Source: Rhodoferax sp. (lineage in GTDB: Bacteria; Pseudomonadota; Gammaproteobacteria; Burkholderiales; Burkholderiaceae_C). Taken from it: a stretch of DNA of 39,670 bases. Where the stretch lies: the NCBI GenBank assembly GCA_026224975.1, contig JAMFRW010000285.1, positions 1 to 39,670 of the forward strand. Reading direction: 5' to 3'. A program made the translations under genes and the position numbers. Shown here piece after piece: positions 25,671 through 32,946 of this stretch. The notes below the pieces were generated by a model. That model saw only the letters and a program-made list of their open reading frames with translations, searched no databases and was not told the DNA's origin. The first letter of the stretch is position 1, and every line of letters starts with the position of its first letter.

Positions 25671-27632
25671 ATGACCGATCCCGCCCGCCCCCGCATCGCG
25701 CCCTTCGGCTCCTGGGTGTCACCCGTCACCGCCGACCTGATCGTCGGCGAGAGCATCCGCCTCGGGCAGGTGGCCATCGACGGCAACACCATCTACTGGA
25801 CCGAAGGCCGGCCGCGCGAACAGGGCCGCAACGTGCTGGTCGCCCACACGGCCGATGACACCGCCGATGGCACGATCGCCGACGTGAGCCCGGCGCCGTT
25901 CAACGTGCGCACCCGCGCCCACGAGTACGGCGGCGGCGCGTTCACGGTGGCGCGCGGCGAGGTGGTCATCAGCCACGACGCGGACCAGCAGCTCTACCGC
26001 ATCGGCATCTCCGGCGCCCCCGAAGCGCTCACCCGATCGACCAACACGCGCTATGCCGATGGCGTGATCGACGCACAGCGCCAGTTGCTGATTGCCGTGC
26101 GCGAAGACCACGGCAGCAGCGCGCCCGAAGCCGTGAATGCGCTCGTCGCCATCGACTTGCAGACCGGCGCCGAACGCGTGATCGCCGGTGGCCACGACTT
26201 CTTCTCGAACCCGCGCTTGAGCCCCGACGGCCAGCAACTCGCCTGGCTCACCTGGGACCACCCGAACATGCCGTGGGACGGCACCGAGCTGTGGCTCGCG
26301 CCGGTCGCGGGCGATGGTTCGCTCGGGCCCGCACACCGCGTGGCGGGCGGCAAGGCGGAATCGATCTTCCAGCCGAGCTGGTCGCCGCAGGGCGAGCTGC
26401 ACTTCGTCTCCGACCGCAGCGGCTGGTGGAACCTGTACCGGCAGCGCGGCAGCGCCATTCAAGCGCTGCATCCGATGGAGGCCGAGTTCGGCGAGGCGCA
26501 ATGGGCGTTCGGCATGAGCACCTATGGCTTCGATGCCGGCTCGCGCGTGGTATGCACCTGCGCCGTCGATGGCGACTCGCGGCTCTACGTGATCGAGTCC
26601 GCGACGCTCGAGATGACCGAGATCGCAACGCCCTTCCGCGTGATCCTCGACCTGCAAGTCGGTGCGGGTTTCGTGGCCTTCGTGGGCGGCTCGGCGAGTG
26701 CGCCCGAGGCCGTGATCAAACTCGACTTGGCGAGCGGTGGGCATGAAGTGATCCGCAGCGCGAGCGGCGCCGTGCCCGACGCGGCGTACACCTCGGTCGC
26801 CGAAGCCATCGCCTTCCCGACCGAAGGTGGCCTTGTCGCCCATGCGTTTCACTACCCTCCCGCCAACGCCGACTTTCGCGGGCCGGAAGGCGAGCACCCG
26901 CCGCTGATCGTGGTGAGCCACGGCGGGCCGACGGGCGCCACCACGGCAGCCTTCGAATGGAGGATCCAGTACTGGACCAGCCGCGGTTTTGCCGTCGTCG
27001 ATGTGAACTACGGTGGCAGCGAAGGCTACGGCCGCGCCTATCGCCAGCGATTGACGGGGCTGTGGGGCGTGGTCGATGTGGACGATTCGGTCAACGCGGC
27101 GCGCTATTTGATCGAACGCGGCGATGCCAATGCCGAGCGCGTGGCGATCCGCGGCGGCAGCGCCGGCGGCTACACCACGCTGTGCGCACTGACCTTCCGC
27201 AGCTTCTTCAAGGCCGGCGCGAGCCACTACGGCATCGGCGATCTGGAAGCGCTGGCGCGCGACACCCACAAGTTCGAATCGCGCTACCTCGACGGCCTGA
27301 TCGGCCCCTGGCCGACGCAGCGCGCGCTCTACCTCGAGCGCTCGCCGGTGAACCACACCGATCGCCTCGAAAGCCCGATGATTCTTTTCCAGGGCAACGA
27401 AGACAAGGCCGTGCCGCCCAACCAGGCGCAGGCCATGTACGACGCGGTGCGCGCCAAGGGCCTGCCGGTGGCCTACCTGTTGTTCGAAAGCGAGCAGCAC
27501 GGGTTCAGGCGCGCCGACACCATCAAGCGCGTGCTCGAGGCCGAGCTGTACTTCTACGGGCGCATCTTCGGCTTCATGCCGGCCGATGCAATCGAGCCGG
27601 TGGCTATCGGGAACCTGCCGGAGCCGGCGTGA
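25671..27632 (+). CDS. S9-family peptidase (acylaminoacyl/dipeptidyl peptidase type)
   Basis: A 653-residue serine peptidase. The first ~390 residues are a beta-propeller (repeated Trp/Asp-Gly blades such as DGQQLAWLTWDHPNMPWDG). The C-terminal alpha/beta-hydrolase domain has GGSAGGYTT with nucleophile Ser497, the acid in GNEDKAVPP and the histidine in ESEQHGFR, a full triad. No signal peptide is evident, so it is probably cytoplasmic and acts on short peptides admitted through the propeller. Its TGA overlaps the ATG of the next gene (TGATG), implying coupled translation. Confidence 0.92.
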   Translation: MTDPARPRIAPFGSWVSPVTADLIVGESIRLGQVAIDGNTIYWTEGRPREQGRNVLVAHTADDTADGTIADVSPAPFNVRTRAHEYGGGAFTVARGEVVISHDADQQLYRIGISGAPEALTRSTNTRYADGVIDAQRQLLIAVREDHGSSAPEAVNALVAIDLQTGAERVIAGGHDFFSNPRLSPDGQQLAWLTWDHPNMPWDGTELWLAPVAGDGSLGPAHRVAGGKAESIFQPSWSPQGELHFVSDRSGWWNLYRQRGSAIQALHPMEAEFGEAQWAFGMSTYGFDAGSRVVCTCAVDGDSRLYVIESATLEMTEIATPFRVILDLQVGAGFVAFVGGSASAPEAVIKLDLASGGHEVIRSASGAVPDAAYTSVAEAIAFPTEGGLVAHAFHYPPANADFRGPEGEHPPLIVVSHGGPTGATTAAFEWRIQYWTSRGFAVVDVNYGGSEGYGRAYRQRLTGLWGVVDVDDSVNAARYLIERGDANAERVAIRGGSAGGYTTLCALTFRSFFKAGASHYGIGDLEALARDTHKFESRYLDGLIGPWPTQRALYLERSPVNHTDRLESPMILFQGNEDKAVPPNQAQAMYDAVRAKGLPVAYLLFESEQHGFRRADTIKRVLEAELYFYGRIFGFMPADAIEPVAIGNLPEPA

Positions 27633-28738
27633 TGCCGGCTGCGTCCTTGGCTGGGTTCTCTCTCGGGTCCGATACCGCGTCGCTCGTCGAATCGCCCAGG
27701 GCGCAGATCGTCGCCGATGCCGACCGGCTGGCCGATTGCGCGTTGAAAGCGGTGCGCCGGCGCTATCCGCACAAGCTCGACCACCTGATCCTGCATGACG
27801 CTGATCAGCCGCTCCCACAGCAGATCCACCCGATCTTCAGCGGCAGCTACGACTGGCATTCGAGCGTGCACATGCACTGGTCGCTGCTGCGGCTGGCGAG
27901 GCTCGCGCCCGGGCTGGCATCGGCGCCCGAAATTGCCGCGCACTTCGACACCCACTTCACACCCCAACACGTCGCGATAGAACGCTCCTACGCCGCCGAA
28001 CCAGGCCGCGGCAGCTTCGAGCGGCCTTACGGCTGGGCCTGGCTGCTGAAGCTGCAGGCCGAACTTGATGTGCAGGCGGATGCCACTGAAGATGCGGCGG
28101 ATGACAACGGCGGCGATGCTGGCGCGGGAGGTGTGGCAGTCTGGGCCGACGCGCTACGCCCCTTCAGCGAAGACGTGGCCCAGCGCCTCACCGCCTTCCT
28201 GCGCAAGAGCCACTACCCGGTGCGCGCCGGCACGCATGCCAACTCGGCCTTCGCCATGCTGCTTGCGCTCGACTACGCGCAGGCCATCAGCGACGCTGCG
28301 CTGATCGACGCCATTGGCGACGCGGCCACCCAATGGTTCGCCGCCGATCGCCGCTACCCGGTGCGCTACGAGCCCAGCGGCACCGATTTCCTCTCCGCCG
28401 GCCTGTGCGAAGCCCTGCTGATGCGGCGCGTGCTCGGCGCGGCCTTCGGCGACTGGTGGCAAGACTTCGCGCCCACCGCCGCCGAGCTGGCGAACTGGCT
28501 GCACCCGGCCGTCGTGAGCGACCGTGTCGACGCGCAGCTGGTGCACCTCGAGGGGCTCAACTTTTCGCGCGCCTGGTGCCTGGCTTCACTCGTCGAAGCC
28601 TTGCCCCCGGGCCACGCGTCGGCTTTTGCCACCGCGGCGCCGCAGCACTTTGCCGCCGCCTGGCCCCACGTCACCGGCGGCGACTTCGCGGCCACGCACT
28701 GGCTGGTGAGCTTCGCGCTGCTGTCGGTGGATCGATGA
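27632..28738 (+). CDS. DUF2891 family protein
   Basis: A 368-residue protein without a signal peptide. DUF2891 landmarks are HPIFSGSYDWHSSVHMHWSL near residue 70, FERPYGWAWLLKLQAEL near 130, GTHANSAFAMLLALDY near 195 and LNFSRAWCLASL near 310. These contain conserved Trp, His and Tyr that suggest an all-helical carbohydrate- or peptide-processing fold, but the function is unknown. An Asp/Ala/Gly-rich insert lies at ~148-168 between conserved parts. The start overlaps the S9 peptidase stop (TGATG), so the two products are made together and may act in the same process. Confidence 0.87.
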   Translation: MPAASLAGFSLGSDTASLVESPRAQIVADADRLADCALKAVRRRYPHKLDHLILHDADQPLPQQIHPIFSGSYDWHSSVHMHWSLLRLARLAPGLASAPEIAAHFDTHFTPQHVAIERSYAAEPGRGSFERPYGWAWLLKLQAELDVQADATEDAADDNGGDAGAGGVAVWADALRPFSEDVAQRLTAFLRKSHYPVRAGTHANSAFAMLLALDYAQAISDAALIDAIGDAATQWFAADRRYPVRYEPSGTDFLSAGLCEALLMRRVLGAAFGDWWQDFAPTAAELANWLHPAVVSDRVDAQLVHLEGLNFSRAWCLASLVEALPPGHASAFATAAPQHFAAAWPHVTGGDFAATHWLVSFALLSVDR

Positions 28739-28745
28739 TGCGGTG

Positions 28746-29633
28746 TCAGCCCGGTGAAGCGCCGACGGGCGCATCCGCCAAGGTCCGCGCCGCCTCGAAC
28801 GAGATGTCGCCGTACCAGGCTTCGGTATGGTTCTTCAGGTCGTCGCTGTCGGTCAGCAAGCCCACACCCAATACGTGGCCGCTGGGCGATTCGCCGAAGA
28901 CCTTGGCGTAGTCCTCCAGCACGTTGCGCTCATACGCCAGCCAGCGCCCGGCGCGCCGCGCACCGCTCTCGACCACCTGGTAGCGTATGCGCCCCGAGCG
29001 CGCATACGGCAGCACGCTGCCCACCGGCAACTGGCCGTCCCACACATAGGTGAGCGTGGCAAACGGCAGCACGTTGCCGGTGAACACCTCGACCTGCTCG
29101 AAGAATATCCTGTCTCGCAGCGAAAGCCGATCCATGTCGCCGCCGAAGGCCACGACGAGTCGCGCCGGCGTGTCTTCGGCATTGTCGTCGGCAACAGTCG
29201 CCCGCTCGCTCAACGAATCCACCCGCCACTGCCATCGCAGCCAAGGCGTCGCCCGTGGGTCGATGTCGACCGAGCAGTGCATGCCCGAGCTGGAACTGTC
29301 GGCCGTCGCGTGCAGCACGGTCAGGCCATCGCGCCGCACGGTTTCGTAAACCGTCTTGATTCGGTCCGGCCGCATGACGTAAGGCCGCCAACCCGCCGCC
29401 ACCGCGCCCCCCTCGGCGGCCGCCGAGAACGGCACGACGGCGTGGCGGAGTGCGGGCGGTGTCGGCGGCGAGGCACAGCCGGCCAGCAGGCCAGCGCCCG
29501 CGAGCGAGAGGCCGAACGCAGGCGCGGCGGCGCAGAAGCGGCGGCGGCTGGGATCGGCCAGAGATCGGTCAATCCGTGGTCGTTCGATCGGCGGCTCGAC
29601 GCGCAGCCGATTCGACGGTCTGGTTGGGTTCAT
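28746..29633 (-). CDS. DUF3047 lipoprotein with a Tat-like signal
   Basis: A 295-residue protein. The N terminus has a long arginine-rich lead, then RRRF near residues 30-33 and a hydrophobic stretch ending in the lipobox LLAGC (Cys53). This suggests a Tat-type lipoprotein signal. The mature part carries DUF3047 features: WRPYVMRPDRIKT, WLRWQWRVDSL, RLVVAFGGD, TLTYVWDG, and the ending FEAARTLADAP. The role of the family is unknown; it probably acts in the periplasm. ATG 29633 is chosen because the frame above it (to 29960) has no family likeness. It is convergent with the DUF2891 gene, with only 7 bp between stops. Confidence 0.82.
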   Translation of the reverse strand: MNPTRPSNRLRVEPPIERPRIDRSLADPSRRRFCAAAPAFGLSLAGAGLLAGCASPPTPPALRHAVVPFSAAAEGGAVAAGWRPYVMRPDRIKTVYETVRRDGLTVLHATADSSSSGMHCSVDIDPRATPWLRWQWRVDSLSERATVADDNAEDTPARLVVAFGGDMDRLSLRDRIFFEQVEVFTGNVLPFATLTYVWDGQLPVGSVLPYARSGRIRYQVVESGARRAGRWLAYERNVLEDYAKVFGESPSGHVLGVGLLTDSDDLKNHTEAWYGDISFEAARTLADAPVGASPG

Positions 29634-29846
29634 CGCGGTTTGTCGTCCGGCAAACGTGGGTGTTCGAAAATCGGCGCCGATCGTACCGGCGCAGTGTGTC
29701 TGGTGCGTATTTCGTCGCATCAAGTTGGCGGAAGCGCGACACATCCACGCCACCTCGCTTGCACCTTGTCGCGTCTTCTCACAAGCCCGTTGCCAGGCAG
29801 GCGCTACGGTGCGGCCCATTCGGGGCACAGCAGAAGGAGACAGCGC

Positions 29847-30332
29847 ATGAAGGCATCGTGGCGAACGGCCTGGCAGGGTCAGGACATCGTGGTCTACCGG
29901 GACGACACGGAGGTCGATCGCCTGCATGCGCCGGCGATCGAGCGGGTGCTGCTGGTTCACCGCGGCTCAGGTGAATCGGCGGGCGATCTGCTGCATGCGG
30001 TGGTCGAAACGGACAGCGACTGCCTGCTGTTCCCGGCGGATACCGGCTTTGCCGGCCGCGTGAATTTCGAACGGCAGGCGTTCTGGGCCGAGCGAGGATG
30101 CGTTTACTGGGTCAACGAAAACCGGGCTTCGCTGCCGCTGAAGTTGCGGCGCGGCGCGGGCTTGTTCGGCCTGGGCGCGCCGATCTTCCGGCGCGTGCCA
30201 CGGGCCGACTTGGCCGCGGTACTGGCGCGCTGGCCGGTGGAAGGGCCGCAGACCTGGGAGCAGCGCAAGTGGCGGCGCATCGAGCGCGGGCGGCCGTTTG
30301 CGCCAGTCGAAGAAACACAGCTACGGGCCTGA
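29847..30332 (+). CDS. Uncharacterised 161-residue protein
   Basis: I do not recognise this protein. It has no signal peptide or membrane segment. It is mixed alpha/beta, with aromatic residues such as WRTAWQGQDIVVYRDD at the start and a Lys/Arg/Trp-rich tail (TWEQRKWRRIERGRPF). The central VNFERQAFWAERGCVYWVNE region looks like a core strand pair. A strong ribosome-binding site (AAGGAGA) lies 6 bases before ATG 29847, and a perfect intrinsic terminator begins 21 bp after its stop, so this is a real single-gene unit. It is divergent from the DUF3047 gene. Confidence 0.75.
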   Translation: MKASWRTAWQGQDIVVYRDDTEVDRLHAPAIERVLLVHRGSGESAGDLLHAVVETDSDCLLFPADTGFAGRVNFERQAFWAERGCVYWVNENRASLPLKLRRGAGLFGLGAPIFRRVPRADLAAVLARWPVEGPQTWEQRKWRRIERGRPFAPVEETQLRA

Positions 30333-30352
30333 GCGGCCGGTATCCGAAAAGC

Positions 30353-30378
30353 AAAAACCCAGCCGAAGCTGGGTTTTT
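30353..30378. terminator. Strong bidirectional intrinsic terminator
   Basis: AAAAACCCAGC (30353-30363), loop CGAA, GCTGGGTTTTT (30368-30378) form a perfect 11-bp stem with A- and T-runs at both edges. It lies between the stops of two convergent genes (161-residue protein and the Lys/Ala-rich protein) and can end transcription from either side. Confidence 0.93.
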
Positions 30379-30419
30379 GGATTCGCAGCGCCAGGCGCCG
30401 CGAGTTCGACAACGTCGAA

Positions 30420-30608
30420 TCAAGCAGCAGCCTTGGCGGCAGCCTTCTTCTTGGCGTGGACCTTCTTGGCGTGAGCCTTCTTGGCCGGGGCTTCCTTCTT
30501 GACTTCGGCCTTGGCGGCCGGAGCGGCAGCAGCGGCCGGAGCCGATGCTTGGGCAAAGGCGCCCATCGAGAATGCGGAAGCGATCAGAACGGCGATGAGT
30601 TTTTTCAT
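30420..30608 (-). CDS. Small secreted Lys/Ala-rich protein
   Basis: A 62-residue precursor: MKKLIAVLIASAFSMGAFA is a textbook signal peptide (cleavage AFA-QA), leaving ~43 residues made almost only of Ala, Lys, Pro and His. The mature part contains repeats of the type KKAHAKKVHAKK. The composition resembles acid-shock protein Asr, a Lys/His/Ala-rich periplasmic protein, but the similarity may be compositional. AGGAGA precedes ATG 30608, and the terminator at 30353 ends it. It is highly basic (about 14 Lys), so it could bind anionic envelope polymers. No function is known. Confidence 0.75.
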   Translation of the reverse strand: MKKLIAVLIASAFSMGAFAQASAPAAAAAPAAKAEVKKEAPAKKAHAKKVHAKKKAAAKAAA

Positions 30609-30786
30609 GGTAAATCTCCTGCAGGGAAATGTGGAAGAGCCGATTGCTCGGGAGTCACAACGTGGTCGAGGGACACCCGGTTGACAGTGGGGGCATCAAA
30701 TATTTCGCCGACTGGCCGGTAAGCGCCGTAACAGCCTGCACGGCCGGGTGCCGCTGGCGCGGAGGCCTGTCAGCGTTGGCTGACGA

Positions 30787-31638
30787 TCACTCGAAGTGCC
30801 CCTCCCGCAGCCATTTCGTCGCCACCCACTTCTCACCTTCGAGCACCGGCGCGCCGCCGTGAAGCGTTCGGGTCATCGGGTGCGGGCGGTCGTAGCTGAA
30901 AAAAACGGCGTTGCCCTGCAGCGGTGCAACTTCGAGTTGCACGTCCGGAAAGACCGTAACGCCGCCGCGCACCGGCGTGCTGAGGTAGCAGACGAGCGAA
31001 GCCACGCGCTGGCCGCCACGGCGCAGGATCAGCGGCGTGCCGGGCTGCGCGGGGTCGAAGTAATCGTAGTGCGGCTTGTATTCGGCGCCCATGCCGTAGC
31101 GCAAGATTTGCAAGCCCTCGCCGTTTTCGACCGGCCAGGCGAGCAAGGCAGCGATGCGCGCCTCGATGCGGGCGCACAGCGGGTATTCGCCGCGTTCGAA
31201 GAACATGCCTTCGCTGGTGCGCGCATCGTTGACTTCGCTGGCGCCGGTCGCCGTTTGCACGGTTTCCGACCGGGACAGGCGCGAGCGCGCCAGCACCACC
31301 AGTTCGTCGCACTCGTCGGCCGAAAGCAGCCCGCCGAAGACGACGACCCGCGGTGAGCGCAGGCTGGCAAGCACCTGCACCTCGCGGTCGCCGGCCCAGA
31401 TGGAGGTTCGCGTGTCGCCCGGCAACGGTTCGGGCACGGCGAGCGCCGGCGTCAGGGCGACGCGGCGGGTCTGTTCGGCTAAATGCTCTTGCAGCACGTG
31501 TTCGACGGCGGTGAGCGCCACGTCTTCACGCCAGCCGCTCTCCAACATGGCGGCGAGCACCGCATCGGGCGGCTGGCCGGCAACCGTCTGCTCGACGATC
31601 CACTGGCGAACTTCGGGCGTGATCGGCTGATCGCTCAT
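30787..31638 (-). CDS. 2OG-Fe(II) oxygenase, prolyl 4-hydroxylase-like
   Basis: A 283-residue enzyme. The C-terminal ~190 residues form a prolyl-4-hydroxylase fold with iron ligands His190 and Asp192 (KPHYDYFDP), distal His260 (RTLHGGAPV) and 2-oxoglutarate-binding Lys270 (GEKWVATKW), all intact. The N-terminal ~60 residues form helices (EVRQWIVEQTVAGQPPDAV and ESGWREDVALTAVEHVL) not part of the catalytic fold. The family hydroxylates proline or other side chains of proteins or small molecules; the substrate is unknown. A small dyad, GTCAGC/GCTGAC (30769-30784), lies directly after the stop. Confidence 0.92.
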   Translation of the reverse strand: MSDQPITPEVRQWIVEQTVAGQPPDAVLAAMLESGWREDVALTAVEHVLQEHLAEQTRRVALTPALAVPEPLPGDTRTSIWAGDREVQVLASLRSPRVVVFGGLLSADECDELVVLARSRLSRSETVQTATGASEVNDARTSEGMFFERGEYPLCARIEARIAALLAWPVENGEGLQILRYGMGAEYKPHYDYFDPAQPGTPLILRRGGQRVASLVCYLSTPVRGGVTVFPDVQLEVAPLQGNAVFFSYDRPHPMTRTLHGGAPVLEGEKWVATKWLREGHFE

Positions 31639-31727
31639 CGGCGGAATTCTGCCGGAAGGCGGTACCGCGCGGTCATTGGGGCGCGGGCCTTTCTCAACGT
31701 CAGTTTCTCGGCATCAGTTTCGCAGCG

Positions 31728-32501
31728 TCAGTCCACCTTGCGGCGGAAGACGAAGCGGTCTTCGCAGGAGACGGTGGCATCGAAGCGGTAGCCCTCCGCA
31801 TCGAACTTCTGCAGGCCATTGGGCGAGGTCATGCGCTTCTTGATGGCATACCGCGCCATCGCGCCACGAGCGCGCTTGGCGAAGAAGCTGATGATCTTGT
31901 ACTGGCCGTTCTTCCAGTCCTCGAACACGCATTCGATCACCCGCGCCTTCAGCACCTTGCGGTCGGCCGCCCGAAAGTACTCCTGCGATGCGAGGTTGAC
32001 GATCACCGGCGCGTCGTCGCCGGCCAACCGCTTGTTCAGGTGCTTGGCCAGCCGGTCTCCCCAGTAGGCGTACAAATCCTTGCCCTTGGGGTTTTCGAGC
32101 CGCGTGCCCATTTCCAGGCGATAGGGCTGGATGCGGTCGAGGGGCCGCAACACGCCATAGAGACCGCTCAGGATCGCAAGGTGCTGCTGCGCCCAGGCCA
32201 GATCGGCGGGGCTCAGGGTCTTGGCTTGCAGGCCGCCGTACACGTCGCCATCGAAGGCGAGCACGGCTGGCTTGCTGTTCTCGGGGGTGAAGCTGCGGCG
32301 CCAGGCCTTGTAGCGGGCCACGTTCAGGTTGGCCAGCGGCTCGGAAAGATTCATCAGGCCAGCGATGTCCGAAGGCGTCTGCGTCTTGAGCAGGCCAATC
32401 AGCTTGGCGGAATCGGGGATGAACTGCGGCAGCGTGGGCTCGATGCCGTCGAAAGGCGTGTCGAAGTCGAGTGATTTGGCGGGCGAAAGCAGGAAGAGCA
32501 T
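31728..32501 (-). CDS. yaaA: Peroxide stress protein YaaA (DUF328)
   Basis: A 257-residue protein with the YaaA family opening LFLLSPAKSLDF, then GLMNLSEPLANLN, LAFDGDVYGGL, LSGLYGVLRPLD, YRLEMGTRL and the ending KFDAEGYRFD. In E. coli YaaA lowers free intracellular iron during hydrogen peroxide stress and limits oxidative DNA damage; the DNA-binding-like fold is known from structure. ATG 32501 starts directly with the conserved block; the longer upstream frame lacks family likeness. After the stop the DNA repeats a TGA-containing 14-mer (31700-31730). The P4H gene is downstream on the same strand. Confidence 0.93.
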   Translation of the reverse strand: MLFLLSPAKSLDFDTPFDGIEPTLPQFIPDSAKLIGLLKTQTPSDIAGLMNLSEPLANLNVARYKAWRRSFTPENSKPAVLAFDGDVYGGLQAKTLSPADLAWAQQHLAILSGLYGVLRPLDRIQPYRLEMGTRLENPKGKDLYAYWGDRLAKHLNKRLAGDDAPVIVNLASQEYFRAADRKVLKARVIECVFEDWKNGQYKIISFFAKRARGAMARYAIKKRMTSPNGLQKFDAEGYRFDATVSCEDRFVFRRKVD

Positions 32502-32572
32502 GGGGGCGCGGATGAGGTGGAGTCCGCAGACTCTATCCGCGCGCCGGGGTTTGCGCCGACTATGCGCGGCGA

Positions 32573-32776
32573 TCACTTCTTGGCGTTGCGCTCGGCCTCC
32601 TTGGCCGTCTGATGCACCTTGTCTGCCGCCTTGTCGACCTGATCGCCGATCTTCTCTGCCGTCTGGTCGATGGCCTTGCCAGCTCGCTCGGCCGGACCTT
32701 CGGCGGGCTGGCAGGCGGAGACGGCGAGCGAGGCGATCACGACAAAAACATAGAGCGCGGTCTGGGGCTTGAACAT
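32573..32776 (-). CDS. Small lipoprotein with amphipathic helix
   Basis: A 67-residue precursor with signal stretch and lipobox LAVSAC (lipidated Cys22). The mature ~46 residues are a charged, repeat-like helix (AGKAIDQTAEKIGDQVDKAA and on) with hydrophobic positions spaced about every 3-4 residues, like small LEA-like or coiled-coil envelope lipoproteins. No known family is certain. ATG 32776 is chosen for the signal peptide. YaaA is the next gene on the same strand, about 70 bp on. Confidence 0.78.
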   Translation of the reverse strand: MFKPQTALYVFVVIASLAVSACQPAEGPAERAGKAIDQTAEKIGDQVDKAADKVHQTAKEAERNAKK

Positions 32777-32946
32777 GATGAACTCCAAAAGGCGTCGGGC
32801 AAAAAAGTGGTGGGAGGTGGGTGGGTTTGCAATGAACTTGCATTCATTTGCAACGTGAAGGAACTTTAAGAAAAGCGGCCTGCCGCGTCGTTCGGCGGGC
32901 GTCGCGAGTTGCGGTGGGTTGTTTCCTACAGGCGTCCCAGAAGAGA

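Noticed and set aside
25719-27818. Minus-strand 699-codon open frame over the S9 peptidase
   Set aside because: Codon-bias shadow; the plus strand has a full peptidase with intact triad.
30769-30784. GTCAGC/GCTGAC dyad as terminator of the P4H gene
   Set aside because: Only 6 bp and without a T-run; recorded as a note only.
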